NCBI RefSeq assembly: GCF_029531845.1
Contig: NZ_JAMBPV010000004.1
Location: 62,001 to 126,000 of the forward strand
DNA: 64,000 nucleotides
DNA from: Staphylococcus equorum
GTDB taxonomy: Bacteria > Bacillota > Bacilli > Staphylococcales > Staphylococcaceae
Direction of reading: 5' to 3'
Every line of letters starts with the position of its first letter. The stretch's first letter is position 1. Position numbers and translations under genes: made by a program. Shown here piece after piece: positions 36,706 through 43,800 of the stretch. The notes under the pieces are model-generated. The model saw nothing but the letters and a program-made list of their open reading frames with translations, was not told the DNA's origin and searched no databases.

Positions 36706-37374
36706 ATGCAACAAATTACTAGATACCAATTGGATAACGACGGTACATATTCCGTCGTTGCCACAGGTGTTGAATTAGAAAATAGCCATATTGAATTAAT
36801 GGAAAATGGATACAATCTAAACGCTGATGTAACTGTACCAGACAATAAATTGATTTCAATTGACCAACGTAAAAAGATATTTGCCATGTGTAAAGATATT
36901 GAATTGTACTGGGGAGAACCAGTAGAAGCATTAAGACAAAGATTTCAAAGTGAATTAGAAATTATGAATGGATATGAACGAATTAGTTTACGTGACTGTA
37001 CTAGGAAAATAGCTGGTGAGTTAATCGAACTAATCATAACTTTCATATTCCACAACCAAATACCAATGAGAATTGAAACAAGCAAACTATTACAAGGTGA
37101 TAAAGCAATGTTGTATTGGGCTACGGTAAACAGAAACTGTGTAATATGCGGTGAACAGAAAGCAGACCTCGCACATTACGAAGCAGTAGGACGTGGCATG
37201 AACCGTAAAACAATGGATCATCATGATAAACATGTACTAGCATTGTGCAGGCGCCACCACAATCAACAGCACGCGATAGGTGTTAAATCATTCGATGATT
37301 TATATCACTTACATAATAGTTGGATATCAGTAGATGACAAGTTAAACAGTATGTTACGAGGTGAAAAACAATGA
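36706..37374 (+). CDS. putative HNHc nuclease, phage recombination module
   Basis: 222 aa. The C-terminal HNH-type zinc nuclease motif is NRNCVICGEQKADLAHYEAV (residues about 143-162) followed by the second Cys/His group HVLALCRRHHNQQH. The N-terminal two thirds resemble the helical part of the staphylococcal phage putative HNHc family, which occupies the NinB/Orf place. It overlaps the next gene by 4 bases. Confidence 0.85.
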   Translation: MQQITRYQLDNDGTYSVVATGVELENSHIELMENGYNLNADVTVPDNKLISIDQRKKIFAMCKDIELYWGEPVEALRQRFQSELEIMNGYERISLRDCTRKIAGELIELIITFIFHNQIPMRIETSKLLQGDKAMLYWATVNRNCVICGEQKADLAHYEAVGRGMNRKTMDHHDKHVLALCRRHHNQQHAIGVKSFDDLYHLHNSWISVDDKLNSMLRGEKQ

Positions 37375-37613
37375 TGATGCCTAGGATGATTAAACCAATA
37401 GACAGAAAAGCTATCGGATATAGAATTGCATCGCTTAGAGCGAGTGATGATTGGTCACAAGAAGAGTTCGCAAATATTTTCAAGGCAAATAAAAGTATTG
37501 TAAGCAAATGGGAAAGAGGTATTCATTTACCTAGTATGGACAGGTTGAGACAAATGGAACAAATATTCAACGTAACACTTGAATGGCTGTTATATGGAGA
37601 AGGTGAGAAGTAA
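37371..37613 (+). CDS. XRE-family HTH protein
   Basis: 80 aa with a clear XRE HTH: DDWSQEEFANIFKANKSIVS then KWERGIHLPSMDRLRQM, followed by the fifth helix FNVTLEWLLYG. It is in the replication operon with overlaps on both sides (ATGA at each junction), so it may tune early transcription. No second domain. Confidence 0.85.
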   Translation: MMMPRMIKPIDRKAIGYRIASLRASDDWSQEEFANIFKANKSIVSKWERGIHLPSMDRLRQMEQIFNVTLEWLLYGEGEK

Positions 37614-38338
37614 TGACAGATAGTATAAAGACTTCCATTTCAGGATATGGACTTGTATTTAAGAGAGTAATGAAAGATACAAATATAAGTATAGAAGCTA
37701 AAGCGCTATACAGTTACTTATCAGCATACGCTGGCGCTGATGAAAGTGCGTTTCCTAGTGTAGATTTAATTAAACATGAGTTGAATATAGGAAAACACCG
37801 GTTTTTAAGAGCGAAAAATGAATTGATAAATTTTGGTTATTTAAATGTAAGTAGGAAACAATCAAATAATATTTATGGTAGCAACCTATACACATTGTTC
37901 CATAATCCTCGACAGGCTAATCACCGACCCGTCGATGGTCGACCCGTTGATAGCCGACCGGTCGACAGTCAACCCACTACAATTAACAGTTCTACAATTA
38001 ACAATATTACAAATAACAGTAACACAATTAATAATACGTCGGGCAACCCGACTATACCTTATCAATCAATCATCGAGTATCTAAATGAAAAGACTGGTAA
38101 AAATTTCAGACATACAACTAATAAAACAAAATCATTTATAGAAGCTAGGTGGAAAGAAGATTTTAGAGAAGATGATTTTAAAAAAGTTATTGATATAAAA
38201 GTACAAGAATGGAAAGGTACTGACCAAAATAAGTATTTAAGACCAGAAACACTATTCGGAACTAAATTCGAAGGTTACTGTAACCAACAAGTAAGCAATA
38301 AGGAATCAGATGATAACCCTTATGCAAATCTATTTTAG
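37613..38338 (+). CDS. phage replication initiator (replisome organizer), DnaD-like C-terminus
   Basis: 241 aa. An N-terminal winged-helix DNA-binding domain (about 10-85: LIKHELNIGKHRFLRAKNEL) is joined by a low-complexity linker (residues about 100-145, RPVDG/RPVDS repeats and Thr/Asn-rich TINSSTINNITNN) to the conserved phage C-terminal domain (YLNEKTGKNFRHTTNKTKSF; LRPETLFGTKFEGY). The linker DNA is made of 15-bp direct repeats, so the gene likely contains the phage origin, like lambda O. The helicase-loader gene follows. Confidence 0.85.
   Translation: MTDSIKTSISGYGLVFKRVMKDTNISIEAKALYSYLSAYAGADESAFPSVDLIKHELNIGKHRFLRAKNELINFGYLNVSRKQSNNIYGSNLYTLFHNPRQANHRPVDGRPVDSRPVDSQPTTINSSTINNITNNSNTINNTSGNPTIPYQSIIEYLNEKTGKNFRHTTNKTKSFIEARWKEDFREDDFKKVIDIKVQEWKGTDQNKYLRPETLFGTKFEGYCNQQVSNKESDDNPYANLF
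37925..38038 (+). repeat. 15-bp iterons, probable phage replication origin
   Basis: Two blocks of tandem 15-mers within the initiator gene. A GC-rich block of three units starts at 37925 (CGACCCGTCGATGGT, CGACCCGTTGATAGC, CGACCGGTCGACAGT). An AT-rich block of four starts at 37979 (ACAATTAACAGTTCT, ACAATTAACAATATT, ACAAATAACAGTAAC, ACAATTAATAATACG). GC-rich initiator sites followed by an AT-rich unwinding stretch is the usual phage origin plan. Confidence 0.7.
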
Positions 38339-38349
38339 GGAGTGAGTAA

Positions 38350-39141
38350 ATGAATCCCTTTGAGAATATCGCAAGTAAAGTAGGATTTAAAAACAATATA
38401 GTCAAACAAGAGAATGACTTGAAATGTGAAAAGTGTGGTCGTACTTATGATTATTATGAATTTGATAATGGTCAAATAGTTAAAGATGGTTGTGACTGCG
38501 AAATGATAGCACTAGCTAAACAACAGAAAGCAGAGTTTGATAAGCGTAACAAATCAGCTAAAGCTAATAGCATATTCAAGAAATCAATTATCAATGATGA
38601 TCTATCACAATGTACCTTTGATAACTACAAAGCCACTAATGAAGAATTAACACGAGCTAAAGCATTATGTGAAAGATATGTAGAAAACTTCACACTTGAT
38701 AATAAACAATCGCTATTGCTGCAAGGTTCATTTGGTACAGGTAAATCACACTTATCAATGTCAGTTGTAAAAGGCATTAGAGAAAAAGGATATTCAGTCC
38801 TTTACATGAACGTTCCACAATTAATATCAACTATTAAAGGAACTTATAACAAAAATACTAATCTAACCGAACAAGACTTAAACAGAATTATCAGTGAAGT
38901 AGATTTAATGGTGTTCGATGATTTCGGAATTAACATGAACGAGTTTGCTACAGGTAAAATGTTCGAACTAATCGAATCAAGAGTTGGTAAACATAATATA
39001 TACACTACTAATTTAAATGCACAGGAACTAAGCAAGAATAAAGATGCACAACGGATATTTAGCCGAATGATGTCTAACACAACATTAATCAAAATGAACG
39101 GTGCAGATTATCGAATGAGAGGTATTAATTTTGATAACTAA
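38350..39141 (+). CDS. DnaC-like helicase loader
   Basis: 263 aa. An N-terminal zinc-binding region (Cys26, Cys29, Cys48, Cys50 in CEKCGRTYDYYEF and GCDC) is followed by an AAA+ domain with Walker A GSFGTGKS (126-133), Walker B LMVFDDFGIN and arginine finger region AQRIFSRMMSNT. It would load the host DnaB-type helicase at the origin melted by the upstream initiator. GGGAGTG precedes ATG. Confidence 0.9.
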   Translation: MNPFENIASKVGFKNNIVKQENDLKCEKCGRTYDYYEFDNGQIVKDGCDCEMIALAKQQKAEFDKRNKSAKANSIFKKSIINDDLSQCTFDNYKATNEELTRAKALCERYVENFTLDNKQSLLLQGSFGTGKSHLSMSVVKGIREKGYSVLYMNVPQLISTIKGTYNKNTNLTEQDLNRIISEVDLMVFDDFGINMNEFATGKMFELIESRVGKHNIYTTNLNAQELSKNKDAQRIFSRMMSNTTLIKMNGADYRMRGINFDN

Positions 39142-39292
39142 GAATTTTATTAAACAAAAACTTGAGTGTTCCGATATATATGCTCAGAAACTCATAGAAG
39201 CATCACAAGGAGACGGTAACACATTGTACAACCTATTTATCCAAAAATTAAATGAACGCCAAAGACGAGTGGCTATTGTGGAGGTAAGGTAA
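39131..39292 (+). CDS. hypothetical phage protein, 53 aa
   Basis: A short gene with TTG start (GAGAGG 9 bases upstream), overlapping the helicase loader by 11 bases. The product is MITKNFIKQKLECSDIYAQK followed by LIEASQGDGNTLYNLFIQKL and a basic end. The compact helical pattern with a G-D-G-N turn resembles short proteins found after dnaC in other staphylococcal phages. Function unknown. Confidence 0.65.
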   Translation: MITKNFIKQKLECSDIYAQKLIEASQGDGNTLYNLFIQKLNERQRRVAIVEVR

Positions 39293-39511
39293 TTGGGATT
39301 AAGCACTGAATACGATTTGAAAGATAGTACAGGTAAAGTGGTTGGTTCTGTCATACCACTTAATAATAAAACAAATAGGTTATTCGGATTATATAAACGA
39401 TATGGATTAGATGAATTCATCGTTACAGATAATAGATTAGAAAAAATAAAGAAACATTTCAATTTAACTAGAGTAGATCAAACAAGCATATTTGATTTCA
39501 TACAGGAGTGA
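39293..39511 (+). CDS. hypothetical phage protein, 72 aa
   Basis: TTG start directly after the previous stop with GGAGGT upstream. A mixed alpha/beta small protein (VVGSVIPLNNKTNRLFGLYK; RYGLDEFIVTDNRLEKIKKH). It is in line with other early genes and overlaps nothing. Family not recognised. Confidence 0.6.
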   Translation: MGLSTEYDLKDSTGKVVGSVIPLNNKTNRLFGLYKRYGLDEFIVTDNRLEKIKKHFNLTRVDQTSIFDFIQE

Positions 39512-39515
39512 GGAC

Positions 39516-39926
39516 ATGGAAACAATCGAATTGAAAGTTGATGCACCTATGTCATCACCTAGACCACGATTTAGAAATGCTGGAAAGTTTGTACAGACTT
39601 ACATGCCTAAGAAGTATACAGACCATAAAAAGGACTTACAGTGGCAAATGCCAATGTTAATGATAGATAAACCAATCAAACTAACAATAGAGTTCCATTT
39701 CCCATTATTGAAGTCATGGAGCAAGAAGAAACATGTTGCGATGGTTGGACAATATAAGCGAACTAAACCAGATATAGACAACTTAATTAAAACAGTGTTA
39801 GATGCAGCGAATGGTCACTTATGGAATGATGACAATCAAATAGTTGAGATTACAAGTTTTAAGAAGTATGCAGAGGAACCAAAGATAATCATGCATTTAT
39901 ATATAGAAGGTGATTCCGATGAATGA
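39516..39926 (+). CDS. rusA: RusA-family Holliday junction resolvase
   Basis: 136 aa from ATG 39516 (GGAGTGAGG upstream). Typical RusA layout: N-terminal PMSSPRPRFRNAGKFVQTYM, and the catalytic acidic stretch RTKPDIDNLIKTVLDAANGH followed by WNDDNQIVEI; the Asp residues bind Mg2+. It cuts four-way junctions made in phage replication and recombination. It fits the neighbouring Sak4/SSB/HNH recombination genes. Confidence 0.9.
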   Translation: METIELKVDAPMSSPRPRFRNAGKFVQTYMPKKYTDHKKDLQWQMPMLMIDKPIKLTIEFHFPLLKSWSKKKHVAMVGQYKRTKPDIDNLIKTVLDAANGHLWNDDNQIVEITSFKKYAEEPKIIMHLYIEGDSDE

Positions 39927-40116
39927 AGAAACAATCAAGATTAAGTACACGATTGAGTACGAAAGGCAGTATACGTTTCCTGCACATGTAGATGAACCAA
40001 GTGAATATGTTGAAGGTAGAATATCGAACCATATGTTTACAAATTTAGATGATTATACAGATACGAGCTTATTTAAAGATATCAATAAAGTAGAAATTAT
40101 AGATAGAGGATTCTAG
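39919..40116 (+). CDS. hypothetical phage protein, 65 aa
   Basis: ATG 39919 with GAAGGTGAT upstream, overlapping rusA by 8 bases. An acidic, beta-rich protein (TIKIKYTIEYERQYTFPAHV; EGRISNHMFTNLDDYTD). No motif recognised. Confidence 0.55.
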   Translation: MNEETIKIKYTIEYERQYTFPAHVDEPSEYVEGRISNHMFTNLDDYTDTSLFKDINKVEIIDRGF

Positions 40117-40128
40117 GGGGATATAACG

Positions 40129-40677
40129 ATGGTTAAAATTGGGATTGATAAATATGTATATACAAATAATGGTAGTTACAAATTAACTGATGAAGATATA
40201 GAAACACTGCAAAAGGAAGGTACGACGCTAAGTGTAGTACAAAGCAGAGTAGATGCTGGTTGGAATATGAAAGACGCTATCAGATTGAATAAACGTTACA
40301 TCAAAAAGGGTGAACAATTCAAAGCACGTATCAGAGCTAACGGTAAGGTTGCGTTTTTAAGCGAAGATGCAATTAGTGATATGAGAGCGCAAGGGTTATC
40401 ATTTAGAGATTTAGATGCACGATTAAGACGTGGGACAAACTTATTAAGAGAGCCTAGCGAAGAATTCGATACAGCGTTAATCAGACTAGCTAAGGAAGAT
40501 AGAGAGCGTGAAGAACGCAAGCAAGCTAGATTGGATGCTAAGCATCGTAAGGAACAGGAACGCTTGCAGATGATAGCTAAGCACAGAGTAAGTAGTAAGT
40601 GGTTTGAACATTTAAGTGAGAATAATAAAGTGGCGAGATTAAAACAAGATGTATACGGAAACACTCAACTAATGTAA
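40129..40677 (+). CDS. SA1788-family (PVL-phage-associated) protein
   Basis: 182 aa. It has repeated HTH-like units with G-x-S/T turns (EGTTLSVVQSRVDAGWNMKD; QGLSFRDLDARLRRGTNLLR), then a long charged helix (REERKQARLDAKHRKEQERL). This is the staphylococcal phage family sometimes labelled leukocidin-associated, which is not itself a toxin. It probably binds DNA or a phage protein; function unknown. GGGGGAT precedes ATG. Confidence 0.75.
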   Translation: MVKIGIDKYVYTNNGSYKLTDEDIETLQKEGTTLSVVQSRVDAGWNMKDAIRLNKRYIKKGEQFKARIRANGKVAFLSEDAISDMRAQGLSFRDLDARLRRGTNLLREPSEEFDTALIRLAKEDREREERKQARLDAKHRKEQERLQMIAKHRVSSKWFEHLSENNKVARLKQDVYGNTQLM

Positions 40678-40688
40678 AGGGCGGTAAA

Positions 40689-41222
40689 TTGAATATGAAA
40701 ATCACAGAATTAAGGTTAAATGAACTTATTGTTGTGCACGATGTAGGTTTTTCTGAATTGAGTGACGGTATGCCCGTAATAGGTAGAGTAAACGAAGTCG
40801 TGATCGACAACATTATAGTTGATAAAAACGACGAAGCAACAATTATTTCAATGGGAAATGAATATGTAATAACTAACAGAAATGAGTTTGAAAGATACGA
40901 AGTAAAAGAAACAAGTCCGATGGATAGGATCAATAAAACGTTAGCGCACGGGAAGGAATGTGTCGAAAGAGCAAGACTTAACTCATCAAACGATGTGCAG
41001 CAAAGGAAACGTAGCGCACCTTCACATTACGAGGGCGACATTGATTTCCTAGATTACTTTTTCATGCAATCGACACCAGATGAACGACGAGGTGCTATGA
41101 AATTCACAATGGGTCGTTATTCTACGAGATTAGGACGCAAAGATGATGAAATATCAGAATTAAAGAAAATTGCTGACTATGCGAACAGATATATCGAGGT
41201 ACTCGAAAATGAGAGGTCGTAA
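40689..41222 (+). CDS. phage protein with C-terminal DUF3310 domain
   Basis: 177 aa from TTG 40689 or ATG 40695. The N-terminal half is a separate beta-rich domain (VIDNIIVDKNDEATIISMGN, EYVITNRNEFERYEVKE). From about residue 115 the DUF3310 pattern begins: HYEGDIDFLDYFFMQSTPDE, KFTMGRYSTRLGRKDDEISE, KIADYANRYIEVLE. DUF3310 is also known alone in phages, so this looks like a fusion. Role unknown, perhaps nucleotide metabolism. Confidence 0.7.
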   Translation: MNMKITELRLNELIVVHDVGFSELSDGMPVIGRVNEVVIDNIIVDKNDEATIISMGNEYVITNRNEFERYEVKETSPMDRINKTLAHGKECVERARLNSSNDVQQRKRSAPSHYEGDIDFLDYFFMQSTPDERRGAMKFTMGRYSTRLGRKDDEISELKKIADYANRYIEVLENERS

Positions 41223-41424
41223 AAGCAAATACCATTTTGTGATTTATAAAGGTGACGACGTTGTGTGTCACGGGACGCGTGAAGAATGCGCCGAGTTTCT
41301 AGGGTGGAAACCGCACACGATAACAAACATTGCTACCAAATCATGGCTAGATAAGTACGCCGGTAATGGTTTTGTAGCCGAGAAAGTAAGTATTTCAGAA
41401 GTGGAGGCGGAAAAAGCTAAATGA
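41209..41424 (+). CDS. hypothetical phage protein, 71 aa
   Basis: ATG 41209 with GAGGT upstream, inside the end of the DUF3310 gene. The sequence (KYHFVIYKGDDVVCHGTREE followed by CAEFLGWKPHTITNIATKSW) suggests a small HTH-like module of the kind found in phage intergenic or HNH-associated proteins, where Y-K-G-D and E-x-L-G-x-x-x-x-x-I repeats are common. It overlaps the next start by 4 bases. Confidence 0.6.
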   Translation: MRGRKSKYHFVIYKGDDVVCHGTREECAEFLGWKPHTITNIATKSWLDKYAGNGFVAEKVSISEVEAEKAK

Positions 41425-41630
41425 TCTTATCAGATGCTCAAAAAATGAGATACAAACTAGATACTAAAGACATGAATATAACGCAAATGTCGAGATTATT
41501 AAAAGAACATGGCATCAAAGGTTTTCTAATGGGTATGACAACGCGAAACATTACTGTAGCAGTGCCATGTGAAGAAATACCGATAAATCGAATGAAAGTA
41601 AAAGAAATGATAAAGGATATGGAGGATTAA
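41421..41630 (+). CDS. hypothetical phage protein, 69 aa
   Basis: ATGA overlap with the previous gene. An N-terminal helix pair (DAQKMRYKLDTKDMNITQMS) and a beta-rich half (GFLMGMTTRNITVAVPCEEI). It is clearly coding from its tight packing between two genes. Family not recognised. Confidence 0.55.
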   Translation: MILSDAQKMRYKLDTKDMNITQMSRLLKEHGIKGFLMGMTTRNITVAVPCEEIPINRMKVKEMIKDMED

Positions 41631-41635
41631 GAAGA

Positions 41636-42001
41636 ATGAAGGCAAAGAAGAAAGTAAAAACAATTGACATGGTAGGGCAAGAGTTAGGACGTTTCAAAAT
41701 TGTAGGTATCAACAGACGTGTATATCCGTCTGGTGGTACTAGAAACGAATTAGTAGTTATTTGTACATGTGGTCACTCTCAATCGACACAACGTAACAGA
41801 TGGGAAAGTGGCGACGTGCATTGTGGCTGTAATGTTGAAGATATCAGTCGCCAGAATTGGGACGAAAAAGACGAAGAAATGTATATCGAACAATTTAAAA
41901 AGATAGATGTGTTAAAGAGAAAGAAACGCGAAAGAGAACTACAAAAATTGAAGGGTAATGTGACAGCTAAGCTATCACAAAAAATGGTGATTTCATTATG
42001 A
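41636..42001 (+). CDS. phage protein with Cys/His cluster
   Basis: 121 aa. A C-x-C-G-H (ICTCGHSQ) and a later H-C-G-C (VHCGCNVE) can hold a zinc ion, framed by G-R-F-K-I-V-G-I and N-R-W-E-S-G segments, as in small zinc-ribbon phage proteins. The last third is a lysine-rich helix (VLKRKKRERELQKLKGNV). It is probably nucleic-acid binding. GAAGA upstream of ATG. Confidence 0.65.
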   Translation: MKAKKKVKTIDMVGQELGRFKIVGINRRVYPSGGTRNELVVICTCGHSQSTQRNRWESGDVHCGCNVEDISRQNWDEKDEEMYIEQFKKIDVLKRKKRERELQKLKGNVTAKLSQKMVISL

Positions 42002-42165
42002 TGACAGCTAATTTATTAGAGGTAATGTTACTTATTGCATATATGGTTATATTCGACACGATAGGTAATAAATTGAAGAAATCGACGCGTATATTAATTC
42101 ACATATTAGTGATAGGCACGCTATTAACTAGAACGATAGGGACGTTAACGCAAATCATAGGATAA
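41998..42165 (+). CDS. small phage membrane protein, 55 aa
   Basis: A short gene; ATG 41998 overlaps the preceding stop (ATGATGA) and has GGTGA upstream. The product is MMTANLLEVMLLIAYMVIFD, a basic loop (NKLKKSTRIL), then a second hydrophobic helix (IHILVIGTLLTRTIGTLTQI). Two helices with a positive loop is holin-like in outline, but the early-gene position argues against a lysis role. Confidence 0.6.
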   Translation: MMTANLLEVMLLIAYMVIFDTIGNKLKKSTRILIHILVIGTLLTRTIGTLTQIIG

Positions 42166-42192
42166 GGGGTAAAATAAGTTGAATAAAAATAT

Positions 42193-42378
42193 ATGGATAT
42201 ACTCGAAATCTGGTGCATGGACAAGCCTAATTTTCAAGAGGATTTAAGAGAAGTCGCAAGAGTTGTTACACATTCAGACAATGCGTTTATACCGTGTAAA
42301 GATAAATTAGGACGTGAGACATATATCAATACTGATGAAGTGGAATGCGTTACAGAATATAAATTGGGGGACAATTAA
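42193..42378 (+). CDS. hypothetical phage protein, 61 aa (start uncertain)
   Basis: The C-terminal 45 residues (PNFQEDLREVARVVTHSDNA, FIPCKDKLGRETYINTDEVE) look coding, but ATG 42193 has no ribosome site. The good site AAGGGG at 42164-42169 instead serves a TTG at 42179 in another frame, which stops after 23 codons. Either translation begins at the second Met, or a frameshift joins the two frames. Confidence 0.45.
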   Translation: MDILEIWCMDKPNFQEDLREVARVVTHSDNAFIPCKDKLGRETYINTDEVECVTEYKLGDN

Positions 42379-42379
42379 A

Positions 42380-42802
42380 ATGACTAAACTAGAAATCAAA
42401 CTATTAAGTGACAACGCAACGAAACCTAAACGAGCAAATCCTAGTGATAGTGGACTAGATTTGTATGTATCTAAAACAGTAAATATTCCACCACACACTA
42501 CTAAGTTAGTAAAAACAGATATAGCTATTAATCTACCTTATGGATATGAAGGACAAGTAAGACCACGTTCTGGTAAGTCATTGAAAAGTAAGTTACGTGT
42601 GGCATTAGGGACAATAGATTACACATATCATAAAGAAGTTGGAATTATTACAGATAACATAAGCGATAAACCTATTATAGTTCAAAAAGGTGAACGATTA
42701 GCGCAGTTAGTTATTGCACCAGTGAGTTATATGGATGTAGAAAGAGTGGAGAAATTTGAAGAAGAATCAGATAGAGGCGCATATGGATCAACAGGAATGT
42801 AA
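42380..42802 (+). CDS. dut: dUTP diphosphatase (trimeric dUTPase family)
   Basis: 140 aa from ATG 42380 (GGGGGACA upstream). All five trimeric dUTPase motifs are present: SGLDLY, RPRSG, GTIDYTYHKEV, GERLAQLVI and RGAYGSTGM. Motif III is altered (usual G-x-I-D-x-x-Y-x-G-E-I; here H-K-E-V). The enzyme hydrolyses dUTP to keep uracil out of DNA. In staphylococcal phages dUTPases can also derepress pathogenicity islands; the length here lacks the long phage-specific insert. Confidence 0.88.
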   Translation: MTKLEIKLLSDNATKPKRANPSDSGLDLYVSKTVNIPPHTTKLVKTDIAINLPYGYEGQVRPRSGKSLKSKLRVALGTIDYTYHKEVGIITDNISDKPIIVQKGERLAQLVIAPVSYMDVERVEKFEEESDRGAYGSTGM

Positions 42803-42845
42803 GGATATAGTGGATAAAGTTAAAGAGGTGTTACAGCGTGACTAA
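42783..42845 (+). CDS. possible 20-aa leader peptide
   Basis: GAGGCGC then ATG 42783 gives MDQQECKDIVDKVKEVLQRD and a stop that overlaps the GTG start of the next gene. It may be a short coupling frame between dut and the DUF1381 gene. Too short to be sure. Confidence 0.3.
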   Translation: MDQQECKDIVDKVKEVLQRD

Positions 42846-43044
42846 ATACTTAATTAAGACAATCACACACGATACAGGTGAAGTATTCGAAAGTGTGCGC
42901 AAGATAAAGGATAACGAAACATTTGAGGTAATAGAAGTAGAAAACAACACCCAAAAAGATGTATTGGATAAAGTTAAGGAACGCATGACTATTAACGAAT
43001 ACACTATCGAAATTGATATGAACGAGAGGGAGGACGAAAAGTAA
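42838..43044 (+). CDS. DUF1381-family phage protein
   Basis: 68 aa, GTG start with GAGGTG upstream. The pattern MTKYLIKTITHDTGEVFESV, then N-E-T-F-E-V-I-E-V-E-N, is the DUF1381 family of staphylococcal phages, often just before the late regulator. Function unknown. It overlaps the next ATG by one base. Confidence 0.75.
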   Translation: MTKYLIKTITHDTGEVFESVRKIKDNETFEVIEVENNTQKDVLDKVKERMTINEYTIEIDMNEREDEK

Positions 43045-43187
43045 TGTGGTTAATACTAATACTTATGTTTGTGACATTATTACTAGTTGGGTTTGTAGCA
43101 GAAAACGGAAACTTAAAAGGTAAGTTAGAAGCTAGAGAATATGAGAAAGACATATTGGAAGAACGTATCAAACAATTGGAGGGCTAA
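43044..43187 (+). CDS. small membrane/coiled-coil phage protein (DUF1514-like)
   Basis: 47 aa, a short gene. MWLILILMFVTLLLVGFVAE is a single membrane helix, followed by a charged coiled-coil tail (KGKLEAREYEKDILEERIKQ). Strong site GAGGGAGGA upstream. Size, place and N-terminus recall DUF1514 proteins before the late regulator. Function unknown. Confidence 0.65.
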   Translation: MWLILILMFVTLLLVGFVAENGNLKGKLEAREYEKDILEERIKQLEG

Positions 43188-43188
43188 G

Positions 43189-43611
43189 ATGTACGATAGA
43201 GAAGAAATAAAAGACATGTTGGAAAACTATAGAGGTTTGTGTAATACGTTGAAAGAGTTAATGCCAGAAATAGACAGTAACGGTGTAGCACAGTACGGCG
43301 TGGAAGCGTCGTTACCTAAACCACAAGGCGTGAATAGTAGTAAGGTAGAGAACAACGTTATGCGACGTGAGAAGTGGGCAGTACGCAATAGACGTATAAT
43401 AGACAAGATAACGTTTGTTGAGAAGATACGCGATGATGCACCAGATGATATAGATTACTGTTTGATTAGTTTGATGATGCAAGGCAAGAAGGGCAAGGAA
43501 GCAATCGAGATAATGAACATTAAGCGTGATGAATATTTTAATCGCAAAAGACACTTGATTGATGAAGTGTACGAAGAACAATTCGAAGATTTAGAGAATT
43601 GGGTCGACTGA
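43189..43611 (+). CDS. RinA/ArpU-like late transcription regulator
   Basis: 140 aa, ATG one base after the previous stop, with GAGGGC upstream. The C-terminal half (YCLISLMMQGKKGKEAIEIM followed by NIKRDEYFNRKRHLIDEVYE) is a sigma-70 region 4-like HTH, as in ArpU and RinA. In staphylococcal phages the gene at this place activates the packaging and head operon. It is followed by a -10 element and the late region, which supports the role. Not the classical phi11 RinA sequence. Confidence 0.7.
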   Translation: MYDREEIKDMLENYRGLCNTLKELMPEIDSNGVAQYGVEASLPKPQGVNSSKVENNVMRREKWAVRNRRIIDKITFVEKIRDDAPDDIDYCLISLMMQGKKGKEAIEIMNIKRDEYFNRKRHLIDEVYEEQFEDLENWVD

Positions 43612-43646
43612 ATCGACATAAAACGGCGAAACATACCTATAGAGGG

Positions 43647-43652
43647 TATAAT
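43647..43652 (+). promoter_or_regulatory. -10 of probable late promoter
   Basis: A perfect TATAAT with no recognisable -35 at the right distance (CGGCGA instead). Position right after the late regulator gene suggests an activator-dependent promoter. Confidence 0.5.
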
Positions 43653-43658
43653 ACATGT

Positions 43659-43748
43659 AGTAGCTTCGGCTACACTCCGAAAATCAAATGTCACTGATTC
43701 AAACATTAGGTTTATGGCATTCACTTTAAAGTGTGTGCCTTTTTTATT
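43659..43748 (+). ncRNA. candidate short late-leader RNA
   Basis: From the TATAAT above to a terminator about 90 bases later there is no reading frame but a stable UUCG tetraloop hairpin (GTAGC-TTCG-GCTAC, 43660-43673). It may be a phage small RNA or a leader that must be read through. Confidence 0.4.
43715..43748 (+). terminator. rho-independent terminator
   Basis: GGCATTCACTTT / AAAGTGTGTGCC with TTTTTT, between the late regulator and the YfbU-family gene. Confidence 0.8.
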
Positions 43749-43800
43749 TGTATGAGCTATAATGAAAGCGTAGTACAATAAAAATTTGGAGGAATGGAAA

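Noticed and set aside
37925-38038. CRISPR-like array
   Set aside because: Repeats are 15 bp, contiguous, without spacers, and lie inside a coding gene; they are iterons.
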